Below are positions 31,877 through 32,159 of a stretch of DNA of 32,159 bases, in pieces. The DNA comes from Planctomycetaceae bacterium (GTDB taxonomy: Bacteria > Planctomycetota > Planctomycetia > Pirellulales > Pirellulaceae). The stretch is taken from the NCBI GenBank assembly GCA_947463915.1, contig CANHVO010000032.1:1-32159 (forward strand), in the 5' to 3' direction. Under the pieces are notes generated by a model. That model ran no database searches. It worked only from the letters and a program-made list of their open reading frames with translations, and had not been told where the DNA came from. The translations under genes and the position numbers were made by a program. Positions within the stretch are counted from its first letter, which is position 1. Each line of letters opens with the position of its first letter.

Positions 31877-32159
31877 GTTCTCTGTGTTCTTTTGCGGCCA
31901 TCACAAAAAATCGATGGGGGGTGACGAAGGTCTATCGAAGCGAAAAATAGAGCAGTGCTAAGGCTCTTAATGGCCGGTTAAATGTACGGGCGAGCCACCT
32001 GGAAGTGAACGCTCCGGCGTGTCAATCGCGTGTCAAACCGGGGCGAGTTGGGGTTGTGATTCAATCGCGAACGCGATGGCAGTTTTTAGCCGGGGGTAAG
32101 TTCGCAGGGCGAACGAAACCCCAGCTCCAATGCCCCAACTGCCACAGAGCTCTGAAGGA
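31877..32159. other. Gene-free right edge with nested palindromes
   Basis: No coding region is supported. Perfect inverted repeats are present at 32064-32077 (ATCGCG/CGCGAT), 32100-32114 (GTTCGC/GCGAAC around AGG), and an outer pair GGCAGTT/AACTGCC at 32078-32084 and 32137-32143 enclosing the second. This looks like a structured intergenic repeat, possibly cut by the window edge. Confidence 0.45.
32064..32143. repeat. Nested palindromic repeat at the right edge
   Basis: One short hairpin (32064-32077) adjoins a larger stem (7-bp perfect arms, 32078-32143) that encloses a second hairpin (32100-32114). The layout is like REP-type or other dispersed intergenic elements, but no second copy exists in the window to prove repetition. 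Confidence 0.4.

Noticed and set aside
1-32159. CRISPR arrays, tRNA, rRNA, IS transposases or phage genes
   Set aside because: None were seen: no regularly spaced direct repeats, cloverleaf-like segments or transposase/integrase motifs in either strand.

Overview
The window looks like chromosomal DNA from a planctomycete, most likely of the Pirellulaceae/Rhodopirellula type. This rests on family content: PSCyt1-type cytochromes, DUF1592/DUF1588/DUF1585 proteins with Tat-exported DUF1552 partners, Cys-type sulfatases, DPP IV-like S9 peptidases, SASA-type acetylesterases, an ECF sigma factor with a one-TM partner, and a DUF6288 remnant. Most proteins carry a signal peptide, and many genes lack a clear Shine-Dalgarno sequence. 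Every gene I can support lies on the minus strand, so transcription runs from high to low coordinates.

Layout in the direction of transcription. (1) 32159-31243: a palindrome-rich stretch, then a decayed DUF6288 gene. (2) 31095-22895: an S9 peptidase, a DUF1592-type cytochrome and a DUF1552 protein, the first three tightly coupled, then a SASA acetylesterase. (3) 22894-21131: a 74-nt imperfect palindrome, a GNAT acetyltransferase and a Kv-type potassium channel whose C-terminus is cut by a one-base frameshift. (4) 20956-12874: a second DUF1552/DUF1592 pair, then an S9 peptidase followed 2 nt later by a sulfatase with a VHL-beta-like C-terminal domain. (5) 12671-10938: a stand-alone sulfatase. 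(6) 10817-1707: an eight-gene run that starts with an ECF sigma factor and its membrane partner. It continues with a redoxin/cytochrome c/copper-monooxygenase/EF-hand fusion, an alpha/beta hydrolase, an alpha/alpha-toroid protein, two more esterases and a beta-lactamase-like serine hydrolase. (7) 1485-1: a periplasmic coiled-coil protein, a 5'-truncated sterol-desaturase remnant and the start of a frameshifted PSCyt1 cytochrome that runs off the left edge.

Taken together, the genes point to extracytoplasmic breakdown of complex, probably sulfated and esterified, organic matter: sulfatases and esterases remove substituents, the toroid protein may act on the backbone, peptidases process protein, and haem/copper proteins supply redox chemistry. 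The sigma/anti-sigma pair at the head of block 6 suggests this group responds to an envelope signal. The substrate cannot be read from the sequence.

The most notable items are the sigma-led hydrolase/oxidase operon, the redoxin-haem-PHM-EF-hand fusion with all six expected copper ligands, the VHL-like domain on a sulfatase, an S9 peptidase with Glu at the catalytic Asp position, and two S9/DUF1592/DUF1552 triads in different gene order within 17 kb. Three single-base frameshifts (in a G8 run, a CC pair and an A5 run) may be true decay or assembly errors.
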